In this document: one piece after another, positions 13,230 to 20,547 of the stretch
Position numbering within the stretch: position 1 is the first letter of the stretch
Layout of the letters: each line of letters begins with the position of its first letter
Assembly: GCA_017860765.1 (NCBI GenBank)
Contig: JAGDMY010000002.1
Coordinates: 1 to 20,547, forward strand
Reading direction: 5' to 3'
Length of the DNA: 20,547 nucleotides
DNA from: Chloroflexota bacterium
GTDB taxonomy: Bacteria > Chloroflexota > Dehalococcoidia > Dehalococcoidales > UBA3254
Program-made: the position numbers and the translations under genes
The notes under the pieces: model-generated
What the model was told of the DNA's origin: nothing
What the model saw: only the letters and a program-made list of their open reading frames with translations
Databases searched by the model: none

Positions 13230-13886
13230 TTGAAAATCGAACCCCGCCGAGAAGTCTTCGACCGGATGGCACCTGGCTGGTATAATTTCCGCCATTATTC
13301 TATTTTCAGCCCGGAGCTGGAGAGACTGGCGGCGCGCTGGCAGAAGGGCCGTTTGCTTAATATCGGCAGCGGGCACGGTCCGGACTTCCTGCCTTTTAAA
13401 GACCACTTCGACCTGTATGGAGTCGACTTTTCCGGAGAAATGATCAAGCTGGCCCGACGCTATTCCCATAAATTCGGTTTTCCGGCCTGTTTGCAGGTGG
13501 CGGATGCCAGGCATTTGCCTTTCGGTGATAAGACTTTCGACTGGGCCATCGCTGTTGCCACCTACCATCACCTGAAGGGCCGGGAAGACCAGATGCAAGC
13601 TTTAAAGGAGTTAAAACGGGTTTTAAAACCCGGTGGGGAGGCTTTCCTCACGGTCTGGAACCGCTGCCAGCCCCGCTTCTGGTTTAAAGGAAGAGAGGTA
13701 GCGGTGCCCTGGAAAACTCAAGGGCAGATCTTGAACCGCTATTACTACCTCTTCACCTACGGGGAGTTTGAAAGCCTGGTGAAGAAAGCCGGGTTTAAGG
13801 TATTGAAATCTTTTCCCGAAATGAGCTATCATTTCCCCGTCAAGCATTTCGCCAGAAATATCTGTTTGCTGGTCAAGAGAGAGTAA
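13230..13886 (+). CDS. Class I SAM methyltransferase, Trm9/ALKBH8-like
   Basis: 218 residues. The Rossmann-fold SAM site shows LLNIGSGHGPDF (motif I, 42-53), YGVDFSGEMIKLA (motif II), VADARHLPFGDKTFDWAIA (90-108) and VLKPGGEAFLTVWNR. The C-terminal half has VAVPWK (157-162) and NRYYYLFTYGEFESLV (169-184); VPW followed by R-Y-Y-x-L-x-x-x-G-E is the pattern of eukaryotic Trm9/ALKBH8 methyltransferases, which turn cm5U34 into mcm5U34 in tRNA. Placement divergent from elp3, the maker of cm5U, supports this. Generic Methyltransf_11 enzymes are the alternative. The start is uncertain: the only canonical codon fitting the fold is TTG at 13230, with GGGAG about 20 nt upstream; a rare ATA at 13218 would be better spaced. 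Confidence 0.85.
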   Translation: MKIEPRREVFDRMAPGWYNFRHYSIFSPELERLAARWQKGRLLNIGSGHGPDFLPFKDHFDLYGVDFSGEMIKLARRYSHKFGFPACLQVADARHLPFGDKTFDWAIAVATYHHLKGREDQMQALKELKRVLKPGGEAFLTVWNRCQPRFWFKGREVAVPWKTQGQILNRYYYLFTYGEFESLVKKAGFKVLKSFPEMSYHFPVKHFARNICLLVKRE

Positions 13887-13912
13887 ATTTATTGTGTGGC
13901 AGGAGGTCATTC

Positions 13913-14095
13913 ATGCCGGTTGTGATTGTAGAAATGTGGGAGGGACGCACCCCTGAACAGAAAAAAGAACTGGTAAAGGGACTTACCGAGGCTTTTGTCA
14001 GGATAGGGACTGCGGCGGAGGCGGTGGAGATTATTTTAAAGGAAAGCCCCAAAAACTGTTGGGCTAAGTCCGGCAAGCTATATGCAGAAGACTGA
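13913..14095 (+). CDS. 4-oxalocrotonate tautomerase family protein
   Basis: 60 residues from the ATG at 13913, chosen because AGGAGGTCATTC directly precedes it and it places Pro right after Met. Family members use the free N-terminal Pro1 as catalytic base and assemble as hexamers of ~60-residue chains. P1 and R11 (EGRTPEQKKELV, counting from Pro) are present. The region of Arg39 in classical 4-OT reads AVEIILKES, with Glu at the aligned place, and Phe50 becomes Trp/Ala (NCWAKSG), as in several YwhB/YusQ-like tautomerases of unknown substrate. So 2-hydroxymuconate tautomerase activity should not be assumed. It follows the methyltransferase by 26 nt and is probably co-transcribed. Confidence 0.88.
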   Translation: MPVVIVEMWEGRTPEQKKELVKGLTEAFVRIGTAAEAVEIILKESPKNCWAKSGKLYAED

Positions 14096-14132
14096 TTCGC
14101 CCTTGAGTATGGGATAACGAAACGGGAAATAG

Positions 14133-14161
14133 TAGACATAAAATAGGGATTATGTTTTAAT
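14133..14161 (+). promoter_or_regulatory. Promoter of the small membrane-protein gene
   Basis: TAGACA (14133-14138), a 17-bp spacer and TTTAAT (14156-14161); each box matches consensus at 5 of 6. Transcription would start near 14168, about 26 nt before the ATG at 14194. Confidence 0.55.
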
Positions 14162-14193
14162 ATGGAAAAGATGGGGATTAGTAAGGAGCTGCA

Positions 14194-14664
14194 ATGTTTG
14201 GTCAGAGTGGTTGGGAGCAATATGTCTTTATCATTGTCATCGTCCTCTTGCTGATATGGAGCATAACTCGCCGGAGGAAAAGCGGAAATACCAATATTGA
14301 TGCAGTGGGGAGTGTGCTTACTGACGTTAATGCAAATCAGAAGATACTTGAAGAGCGGATGACGAACTGGCAATCCAAGAAAAAGTTCCAGACGCGCTCC
14401 TGGAGAATGAACAGCGACCGGCTAAATTTCCTGGAGCCGTCGTTAATTTCTGCTATGAATGAGGCGTTTACTCTGGCAGAGGATTTTAATACCCGGATTG
14501 ATACCGCCAGGAAGAACAACGCCTTCGCCACATTGCAGGATATGCCTCTGGAAAAACTTAGAGACCCTTTGAATAAAAGCCGGGAAGGTCTTACCATCTG
14601 GCTCCGGACAAACTATCAGTCTCAAGCCCAGACGAACCAGCGCTCCGGTTGTTCGGGTTTTTAA
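14194..14664 (+). CDS. Hypothetical protein with one N-terminal membrane segment
   Basis: 156 residues, not recognised. One transmembrane helix (about residues 10-24, YVFIIVIVLLLIWSI) followed by RRRK suggests an N-out/C-in anchor with a cytoplasmic domain of ~130 residues. That domain is polar and predicted mostly helical: ANQKILEERMTNW, SLISAMNEAFTLAEDFNTRI, PLEKLRDPLNKSREGLTIWL, with coiled-coil-like spacing. The end is Ser/Gln-rich (TNQRSGCSGF). No enzymatic motif is visible. The ATG has AAGGAG well placed and its own promoter, so this is a real monocistronic gene. It converges with rimI. A membrane-tethered scaffold or regulator is only a guess. Confidence 0.75.
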   Translation: MFGQSGWEQYVFIIVIVLLLIWSITRRRKSGNTNIDAVGSVLTDVNANQKILEERMTNWQSKKKFQTRSWRMNSDRLNFLEPSLISAMNEAFTLAEDFNTRIDTARKNNAFATLQDMPLEKLRDPLNKSREGLTIWLRTNYQSQAQTNQRSGCSGF

Positions 14665-14712
14665 AAACTGCGGGGATTCCTGTTTAATTCTCTGCTCTGC
14701 CAGGGTCGGCAG

Positions 14713-15372
14713 TTAAGCGGGAAGGTTATAGAGGATATCTGCCATTTTCTGGAAATGGGCTTCTTTCAGCTCGAGGAACCGGCTCTTAAATGAGTCTGAA
14801 GTGATGATATCGGTGGTCATGATAAAGGCATCTTCCCGATTATCTGTATAATATCCCCGCCTAACCCCCATCTTTTGGAAGCCATATTTCAAATAAAGGT
14901 TTTGGGCCACGGTATTCGAGGCGCGTACTTCCAGAGTCACCACTGAAGCCTTGAGCCGGGAAGCCAGATCGATGCTGGCGATTAAAAGAAGCTCTCCAAT
15001 GCCTTTACTGCGGTGCAACTCACGAACGGCGATGTTGATAATATGAGCCTCATCTACCATAATCCAGAGACCGACGAAGCCGGTGATATATTCCACAATT
15101 TCAGGTTCGGCTGGCCTGTCTGGATCAGGACTGGTGCGGAAGGGCCAACGGAGCCCCAGGAATGAACGCACCGGGACCAGTCTGATGCCGGGCTTGGGAA
15201 TGGGATTGGTAACCAGCTGACTGCCATCGCAGGCAACGGCATAATGGGCCAGGCGATTGCTCAGTTCGTGGTTAAAGTTGACCGGAGGCCACATCGTAGG
15301 GAAGGCTTCACGGTCAATAACGGTGACCTGCGGAATATCCTTCTTAGTCATTAAACGGATCTTGCAAGACAA
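14713..15372 (-). CDS. rimI: GNAT acetyltransferase, RimI-like (ribosomal protein S18 alanine N-acetyltransferase)
   Basis: 219 residues. The start is TTG at 15372, supported by CAGGAG 7 nt upstream and by the N-terminus IRLMTKKDIPQVTVIDREAF, the RimI signature; an internal ATG would cut it. The acetyl-CoA loop HRSKGIGELLL (120-130), NIAVRELHR, TLEVRASNTVAQNLYLKYGFQ and RRGYYTDNREDAFIMT follow. RimI acetylates the N-terminal Ala of ribosomal protein S18. It is longer than the usual ~150: ~45 residues (about 50-95, Pro/Arg-rich) are inserted between the first strands and there is a ~35-residue helical tail. It starts 24 nt after ruvB and is co-transcribed with it. The substrate is by family inference; other protein N-acetylation is possible. 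Confidence 0.85.
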   Translation of the reverse strand: MSCKIRLMTKKDIPQVTVIDREAFPTMWPPVNFNHELSNRLAHYAVACDGSQLVTNPIPKPGIRLVPVRSFLGLRWPFRTSPDPDRPAEPEIVEYITGFVGLWIMVDEAHIINIAVRELHRSKGIGELLLIASIDLASRLKASVVTLEVRASNTVAQNLYLKYGFQKMGVRRGYYTDNREDAFIMTTDIITSDSFKSRFLELKEAHFQKMADILYNLPA

Positions 15373-15396
15373 ACCTTTTCTCCTGTACCAGCCGGA

Positions 15397-16389
15397 CTAT
15401 CCCTTTCCCCACAGGGTGGCCTGGGACTGTTTTCCTTTTTTAATCGGTATCCCCAGATGCTGATAGGCCCGTTCGGTGGCCACCCGTCCGCGAGGGGTCC
15501 TTTCCAAAAAGCCTAATTGGAGTAGATAAGGTTCATAGACATCCATAATAGTATCGGGTTCTTCACTGATGGAGGCGGAAATAGTTTCCAGCCCTACCGG
15601 CCCCCCGTTAAATTTATCGATGATGGAGTGCAGTATCTTATGGTCTATCTCATCCAGGCCTACCTTGTCTACTTCGAGCTGGGTGAGGGCCTGGTCGGAA
15701 ACAGCCCTGGTAACCACGCTGTTTGCCATCACCTGGGCATAGTCGCGGACGCGCTTGAGCAGTCGGTTGGCTACCCGCGGGGTGCCCCGGGCGCGGCAGG
15801 CGATCTCTTTCAGCCCTTCAGACTCAGCTTTAACCTGGAGTATAGAGGCTGAGCGGCGCAGAATTTTTTCAATGGACTCCTCATCATAAAAGTCGAGGCG
15901 ATTTACCACCCCGAAACGGTCACGCAGGGGCGGACTTAGCATAGCATATCGCGTGGTGGCCCCGATCAGGGTGAAAGGCGGCAGCTTCAGACGGAGACTC
16001 TTGGCCCCCGGACCTTTGCCGATGATAATATCCAGGGCGAAATCCTCCATGGCCGGATAAAGGACTTCCTCGACGACCCGGGACAGGCGATGGATTTCAT
16101 CGATAAAAAGAATATCCTGAGGGCGGAGATTGGTCAGGATGGCGGCGAGATCGCCGGTCCGCTCTACGGCCGGACCGGAGGTGATCTTGATGCTCACTCC
16201 CATTTCAGCCGCTATAATATAGGCCAGGGTGGTCTTGCCCAGGCCGGGGGGACCGTAAAGCAAAATATGGTCTAAAGCTTCGTCCCGACCTTTAGCCGCA
16301 GCGATGGCGATCCTCAGGTTTTCCTTAATCTTCTTCTGCCCGATAAAATCTTCCAGACTGCGGGGCCTGAGGCTGGTATCCAGCACCAC
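15397..16389 (-). CDS. ruvB: Holliday junction branch migration DNA helicase RuvB
   Basis: 330 residues from the GTG at 16389. RuvB is the hexameric AAA+ motor driving branch migration of Holliday junctions bound by RuvA. Walker [10 protein letters not shown] (46-54), Walker B FIDEIHRL (D97/E98), sensor 1 [11 protein letters not shown], then [12 protein letters not shown] and the winged-helix end [23 protein letters not shown]. Homology continues upstream of GTG: in-frame codons back to 16428 read [12 protein letters not shown], the normal RuvB N-terminus, and begin at an ATC codon with GGGAG 7 nt upstream, just after an in-frame TAG. So the true protein is probably ~343 residues with a non-standard start. 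ruvA and ruvC are not in the window. It has its own extended -10 promoter and rimI downstream. Confidence 0.95.
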   Translation of the reverse strand: MVLDTSLRPRSLEDFIGQKKIKENLRIAIAAAKGRDEALDHILLYGPPGLGKTTLAYIIAAEMGVSIKITSGPAVERTGDLAAILTNLRPQDILFIDEIHRLSRVVEEVLYPAMEDFALDIIIGKGPGAKSLRLKLPPFTLIGATTRYAMLSPPLRDRFGVVNRLDFYDEESIEKILRRSASILQVKAESEGLKEIACRARGTPRVANRLLKRVRDYAQVMANSVVTRAVSDQALTQLEVDKVGLDEIDHKILHSIIDKFNGGPVGLETISASISEEPDTIMDVYEPYLLQLGFLERTPRGRVATERAYQHLGIPIKKGKQSQATLWGKG

Positions 16390-16457
16390 ATCTTCGCCGG
16401 CTGATTTTCCTGAAACGACCCTTCCGATTGGCTATCTCCCTAGTCCAAACTAAAATT

Positions 16458-16466
16458 ATTATAGCA
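16458..16466 (-). promoter_or_regulatory. Extended -10 promoter of ruvB-rimI
   Basis: On the minus strand TGCTATAAT, a perfect -10 with the TGn extension, and no good -35. It lies about 20-30 nt upstream of the GGGAG that precedes the apparent ruvB start, giving a very short leader. It lies downstream of the rpoC terminator. Confidence 0.6.
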
Positions 16467-16533
16467 TATACCAGGCAGAGGATATGAAGTCAGAATCCTT
16501 CAAAATATTGAAAGGGGACGAATAAATCCAGAT

Positions 16534-16568
16534 TAAAAAAAGGGGGCTTCCCGCCAGGAAGCCCCCTT
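16534..16568 (-). terminator. Intrinsic terminator of rpoC
   Basis: On the minus strand AAGGGGGCTTCC and GGAAGCCCCCTT form a perfect 12-bp, GC-rich stem with a 5-nt loop (16552-16556), running into seven T (16541-16535). It begins about 20 nt after the rpoC stop and separates rpoC from ruvB. Confidence 0.93.
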
Positions 16569-16588
16569 GAGGCTTTTTCCCGGAGTCC

Positions 16589-19500
16589 CTACTCTCCCGG
16601 TTCGCCTGCGTCCAGGCTGCCGCTGAGGTTCTCCTGCGTCAAGAGGCCACCGGTGGGTATTTCACCAGGACCGACAGCTGCTGCCAGAGCTTCTCCCTCA
16701 GGCAGAGTTTTTTCGACTATGTCGTGGATAGGGTTGTGAGCCGGGATCAGTTTACCGATGATCACGTTTTCCTTCAGGCCGATCAGTTTATCGATCTTGC
16801 CATAAACCGCGGCTTCGGTGAGTACGCGGGTGGTCTCCTGGAAGGAAGCCGCAGCCAGCCAGCTGTCGGTGTTCAGGGAAGCCCGGGTGATGCCCAAAAG
16901 TATGGGAAGGGCTGTGGCTGGTTCGCCGCCTTCTGCCAGGACCTTGGCATTAGAGTCTTCATAGTGGAAGCGGTCGACGATTTCTCCGGGCACCAGTTTA
17001 GTATCACCCGAAGAAGTAATCCGGACCTGAGTCAGCATCTGACGGGTGATGGTCTCAATATGCTTATCGTTGATATTAACTCCCTGGGACCGGTAAACCT
17101 TTTGCACCTCTTCCACCAGGTAATGTTGGACGGCATTACGTCCCAGAATCCTCATCAGGTCCTGAGGATTGAGTGATCCTTCACTCAGCTGCATGCCGGT
17201 TTCTACATGGTCACCATTTTTAATTCTCAACTGCGCGGTAGCCGGCACTATATATTCCCGTTCTTCCTTCTCATCATATTTTATGTAGAGCTTTCCATCG
17301 CCCAGAGTTACTTCTCCCCCCCTCTGAGCAACAAGAGATGGGCTTGTGGCTGCGACTGCTGTTGATTCACCCTTCTTGCCAGTTTCGGGGACCTGACTGG
17401 CGAGAATGGTCCCGGACTCGACTGATTGCCCGTTGTCGACCATGATCTGCCAGCCTTTCGGCAGAGGGTACTGGTCGATCAGGGTTTCGCAATTGGAGAT
17501 CTTAATGCGCCGACCTTCCTCATCCTGGGTTATTTCGGCTATGCCCTCAATTTCGGCAATTAAGGCCTGGGCCTTGGGAGTACGGGCTTCAAAAAGTTCT
17601 TCGACTCTGGGCAAACCGGTAGTGATATCCAGGCCGATGATGCCACCGGTATGGAAGGTGCGTAGTGTCAGCTGGGTGCCGGGTTCACCGATGCTTTGAG
17701 CTGCGATGATGCCGACAGCTGTATTAGGTTCAACCAGATGACCGCGTGCCAGATCGCGGCCATAGCACATCCGGCAAACCCCCCAGCGGGACTGACAGCT
17801 GAGCGGAGAACGAACGAAAACCTTGGTAATACCGGCCGCCACGATTTCACTGGCCTTGGCTTCATCGATCTCTTCATTTCGCTCTACGATGGTGTTCCCG
17901 CTATCCGGGTGGACCAGGGTAATCGCTGCCAGACGCCCCGTGATTCTCTTGGACAACGGAGGGAGCAGGCTATTGCCCGGGGATTCGGCTAACCAGATGC
18001 CTTCAGTAGTCCCGCAATCATCTTCCCGGGTAATGACATCCTGAGCGACATCGATGAGACGTCTGGTAAGGTAGCCGGAACCGGAAGTCCTGAGAGCTGT
18101 ATCGGCCAGACCCTTGCGGGCTCCATGAGTAGAAATGAAGTATTCCAGAACACTCAGGCCCTCCCTTAAGCTGGACTTAATGGGGAAATCAATAATTTTG
18201 CCAGAGGGGTTAGTCATGAGACCTCTCATACCCGCCATCTGTTTAATTTGGGAGATGTTGCCCTTGGCTCCGGAGGTGGACATCATATAGATACCGCCGT
18301 ACCGGTCCATAGTCTGAGTCAACACATCAGTCAATCTATCGGCTATTTCTGTCCAGACCTCGACCACTGCGCTGTAACGCTCGTCTTCGGTGATTAGTCC
18401 CTGGCGGAACTGGTTTTCGATAGCCAGGGCCTTGGCTTCGGCTTCTTTAATCAGCTCGGGCTTGGCAGCGGGGACCTCGATATCGTTGGCAGCAATGGTA
18501 ATCCCGGAGGTTGTAGCGTAGTGGAACCCCAGTTTTTTGATGCTATCCAATACCTCGGCGGTCTCTTCGTTGCTCAAAGCTTTGTAGCAGTCAGCTACGA
18601 TTTGCTTCAGGCCAGATTTATCCACCACCTTATTAATGTAGCCCAGTTCTTTGGGCAGGGCTTCGTTGAAAATGATGCGGCCGGCGCTGGTCTTAAGGCG
18701 CTGACCATTTCTGGCTAAGTCCCGGGCTTCAATTTCTGCCCGGATGTCAATAATGCCCAATTCATAAGCCAGACGGGCATCTTCGAAGCTGCTGAAAAGT
18801 TTGCCTTCGCCTTTGGACCCCGGACGGATGGTAGTCAGATAATAGGAACCCAGGACCATGTCCAGAGTGGGGGTAACTACGGGGTCGCCGGAGCTGGGCA
18901 AAAGCATGTTATGGATGCTCAACATCAGGTCCCGGGCTTCGCCCACGGCCTCCTTGGAAAGCGGAACGTGGACCGCCATCTGGTCTCCATCGAAGTCAGC
19001 GTTAAACGCTGAGCAGACCAGGGGATGAATCTGGATAGCGCTGCCATCGATGGGTACAGCTTCAAAAGCCTGGACGCTGAGACGGTGCAGGGTGGGTGCG
19101 CGATTGAGCAGGACCGGCCGCTCCTTGATAACCTCTTCCAGAATATCGTAGACCTCGGGCCGGGCCCTTTCTACCAAACGCCGGGCGCTTTTAATATTAT
19201 GGGCCAGACCTTGCTGGACCAAATAGCGCATAACGAAGGGTTTGAACAGCTCCAGAGCCATGCGGCGGGGCAGGCCGCACTGGTGAAGCTTCAACTCCGG
19301 ACCTACCACGATGACAGACCGGCCGGAATAGTCCACACGCTTACCCAGCAAGTTCTGGCGAAAACGACCTTGCTTGCCTCGCAGCATATCCGATAGGGAT
19401 TTTAGCTTATGATTGCCGCTGACAGAAACCGCCCGGCCCCGCCGGCCGTTGTCAATTAGAGAATCGACAGCTTCCTGTAGCATGCGTTTTTCGTTGCGGA

Positions 19501-20542
19501 TGATAATTTCGGGTGCTCCGATATCCATGAGATGGTGCAGGCGGTTATTGCGATTAATAACCCGACGATAGAGGTCATTCAGGTCGCTGGTGGCAAATCT
19601 TCCACCGTCCAGCTGCACCATAGGTCGCAGGTCGGGGGGCAGCACCGGCAGGACCGTTATTACCATCCATTCAGGCTTATTGCCGCTGCGGCGGAAGGCC
19701 TCCACCACCTGGAGCTGCTTGCTGGCTTTCTTGCGGCGCTGACCGGAGGCGGAAAAGGTCTCCTGGATCAATTCATTGCGCATCTGATCCAGAACGATGG
19801 CTTTGGTGATCTTCAAAATGGCTTCTGCGCCCATACCGGCTTCGAAAACATCCCCATGCTCCTGGTTGAGCTCGTTATACTGGTTCTCAGCCAGCAGTTC
19901 TTTAACGTGGAGATCTTTAAGTTGCTCGATTTTAAGGGAGAGATCTTCTCTCAACTTCGCTTCTTCATCGGTGAAATTGCCGCGAAGCTGATTAACCTCT
20001 TCAACAGAGGCCTGGTTTTTTTCCAATTCGGCGATCTTGGCATCCAGATCGGACTGGCGCCGGGCAACTTCTGCGGCCAGTCCATCTTCCATTTTTTTGA
20101 TTACAGACTGGCGAGCCTCTTCATTAACGGAGGTAATAATGTAATGAGAGAAGTAGAGGACACGATCAAGGCTGCGGGGTGAGAGATCAAGCAGCAGACC
20201 CAACCGGCTGGGCACACCTTTAGCAAACCAGATATGGCTGACCGGACAGGCCAGTTCAATATGTCCCATACGCTCACGGCGCACCTTAGCCCGGGCTACC
20301 TCAACGCCGCACTTATCGCAGATAATCCCCTTGTAGCGGATTTTCTTATATTTGCCGCAAAAGCATTCGAAGTCCTTGGTAGGGCCGAAGATCCTTTCAC
20401 AAAAAAGCCCATCCCTCTCCGGTTTCAGCGTCCGGTAGTTTATGGTCTCCGGCTTGGTTACCTCTCCGTAAGACCAGCTTCGGATTTGTTCAGGTGAAGC
20501 CAGTGAGATGCGTACGGCATCGAAATCGTTAACTTCCAGCAT
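16589..20542 (-). CDS. rpoC: DNA-directed RNA polymerase subunit beta'
   Basis: 1317 residues, complete, starting five bases from the window edge, so its ribosome-binding site and the expected upstream rpoB are not seen. The beta' subunit forms the catalytic centre of transcription. N-terminal [20 protein letters not shown]; first zinc site C60, C62, C75, C78; the active-site loop [12 protein letters not shown] with Mg-binding D516, D518 and D520; [22 protein letters not shown] switch region; second zinc site C843, C916, C923, C926; bridge helix/trigger loop region with [22 protein letters not shown] coiled coil rich in Glu/Lys (about 155-250) is the beta' clamp region, longer than in E. coli. 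The end is acidic ([11 protein letters not shown]). A strong terminator follows, so rpoC ends its operon. No split or intein is visible. Confidence 0.98.
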   Translation of the reverse strand: MLEVNDFDAVRISLASPEQIRSWSYGEVTKPETINYRTLKPERDGLFCERIFGPTKDFECFCGKYKKIRYKGIICDKCGVEVARAKVRRERMGHIELACPVSHIWFAKGVPSRLGLLLDLSPRSLDRVLYFSHYIITSVNEEARQSVIKKMEDGLAAEVARRQSDLDAKIAELEKNQASVEEVNQLRGNFTDEEAKLREDLSLKIEQLKDLHVKELLAENQYNELNQEHGDVFEAGMGAEAILKITKAIVLDQMRNELIQETFSASGQRRKKASKQLQVVEAFRRSGNKPEWMVITVLPVLPPDLRPMVQLDGGRFATSDLNDLYRRVINRNNRLHHLMDIGAPEIIIRNEKRMLQEAVDSLIDNGRRGRAVSVSGNHKLKSLSDMLRGKQGRFRQNLLGKRVDYSGRSVIVVGPELKLHQCGLPRRMALELFKPFVMRYLVQQGLAHNIKSARRLVERARPEVYDILEEVIKERPVLLNRAPTLHRLSVQAFEAVPIDGSAIQIHPLVCSAFNADFDGDQMAVHVPLSKEAVGEARDLMLSIHNMLLPSSGDPVVTPTLDMVLGSYYLTTIRPGSKGEGKLFSSFEDARLAYELGIIDIRAEIEARDLARNGQRLKTSAGRIIFNEALPKELGYINKVVDKSGLKQIVADCYKALSNEETAEVLDSIKKLGFHYATTSGITIAANDIEVPAAKPELIKEAEAKALAIENQFRQGLITEDERYSAVVEVWTEIADRLTDVLTQTMDRYGGIYMMSTSGAKGNISQIKQMAGMRGLMTNPSGKIIDFPIKSSLREGLSVLEYFISTHGARKGLADTALRTSGSGYLTRRLIDVAQDVITREDDCGTTEGIWLAESPGNSLLPPLSKRITGRLAAITLVHPDSGNTIVERNEEIDEAKASEIVAAGITKVFVRSPLSCQSRWGVCRMCYGRDLARGHLVEPNTAVGIIAAQSIGEPGTQLTLRTFHTGGIIGLDITTGLPRVEELFEARTPKAQALIAEIEGIAEITQDEEGRRIKISNCETLIDQYPLPKGWQIMVDNGQSVESGTILASQVPETGKKGESTAVAATSPSLVAQRGGEVTLGDGKLYIKYDEKEEREYIVPATAQLRIKNGDHVETGMQLSEGSLNPQDLMRILGRNAVQHYLVEEVQKVYRSQGVNINDKHIETITRQMLTQVRITSSGDTKLVPGEIVDRFHYEDSNAKVLAEGGEPATALPILLGITRASLNTDSWLAAASFQETTRVLTEAAVYGKIDKLIGLKENVIIGKLIPAHNPIHDIVEKTLPEGEALAAAVGPGEIPTGGLLTQENLSGSLDAGEPGE

Positions 20543-20547
20543 TTTCT

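Noticed and set aside
14645..14662. Tiny CCGG/TCGG hairpin followed by GTTTTT at the end of the orphan gene
   Set aside because: A 4-bp stem with a G-U pair is too weak to call a terminator.
14697..14712. CTGCC/GGCAG hairpin between convergent orphan gene and rimI
   Set aside because: No T-run on either strand; 5-bp stems are common by chance.
19532..20182. 216-codon plus-strand ORF opposite rpoC
   Set aside because: Antisense to a highly conserved region of beta'; long only because of biased codon use.
1..20547. CRISPR arrays, tRNA genes, insertion sequences, prophage or integrative elements
   Set aside because: No regularly spaced repeats, cloverleaf-like sequences, transposase or integrase motifs were seen.

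Overview
The window looks like a chromosomal segment of a bacterium from the Chloroflexota, most likely a Dehalococcoidia-type anaerobe. This rests on the style of the RpoC N-terminus, a bacterial Elp3, an operon of oxygen-sensitive 2-hydroxyacyl-CoA dehydratase/benzoyl-CoA reductase-type enzymes, and a type A RNase P RNA. The lineage is inferred from protein character, not from a search. I see no tRNA, rRNA, CRISPR array, insertion sequence or phage gene.

Left part (1-6705). The 3' end of a cation diffusion facilitator gene (+) runs convergently into a minus-strand block. Read in its own direction, that block is: an SDR oxidoreductase, a DegV lipid-binding protein, then a separately promoted four-gene operon. 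The operon encodes two BcrC/BcrB-type (HgdA/HgdB-fold) subunits coupled by an ATGA overlap, followed by two different ASKHA ATPase activases. The last activase carries a fused 2[4Fe-4S] ferredoxin-like domain. Two catalytic-type subunits plus two different activases is the gene content of ATP-dependent class I benzoyl-CoA reductase. The ferredoxin fusion would place the electron donor on the ATPase. The operon appears to end in an intrinsic terminator lying inside the 3' coding end of the transporter gene.

Middle part (6694-10958, + strand). A FeoA-like small ORF that may be a remnant is followed by a ribonuclease HI-family gene, the RNase P RNA gene (rnpB) with its own promoter, rsmE, a C-terminal processing peptidase (S41) with a tightly spaced zincin-family metallopeptidase, and a Tpx-type peroxiredoxin that lacks the usual resolving cysteine.

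Right part. An unrecognised serine-hydrolase-like protein (-) overlaps the tpx 3' end and lies downstream of elp3 (-). Divergent from elp3 is a methyltransferase with Trm9/ALKBH8-like signatures. Elp3 makes cm5U34 in tRNA and Trm9 enzymes methylate it to mcm5U, so the pair may be a compact bacterial wobble-uridine pathway. A 4-oxalocrotonate tautomerase-family protein and a one-TM orphan follow on +. The window ends with rimI, ruvB and complete rpoC on the minus strand. rpoC has a clear terminator, ruvB has an extended -10 promoter, and the ruvB N-terminus seems to extend upstream of every canonical start codon.
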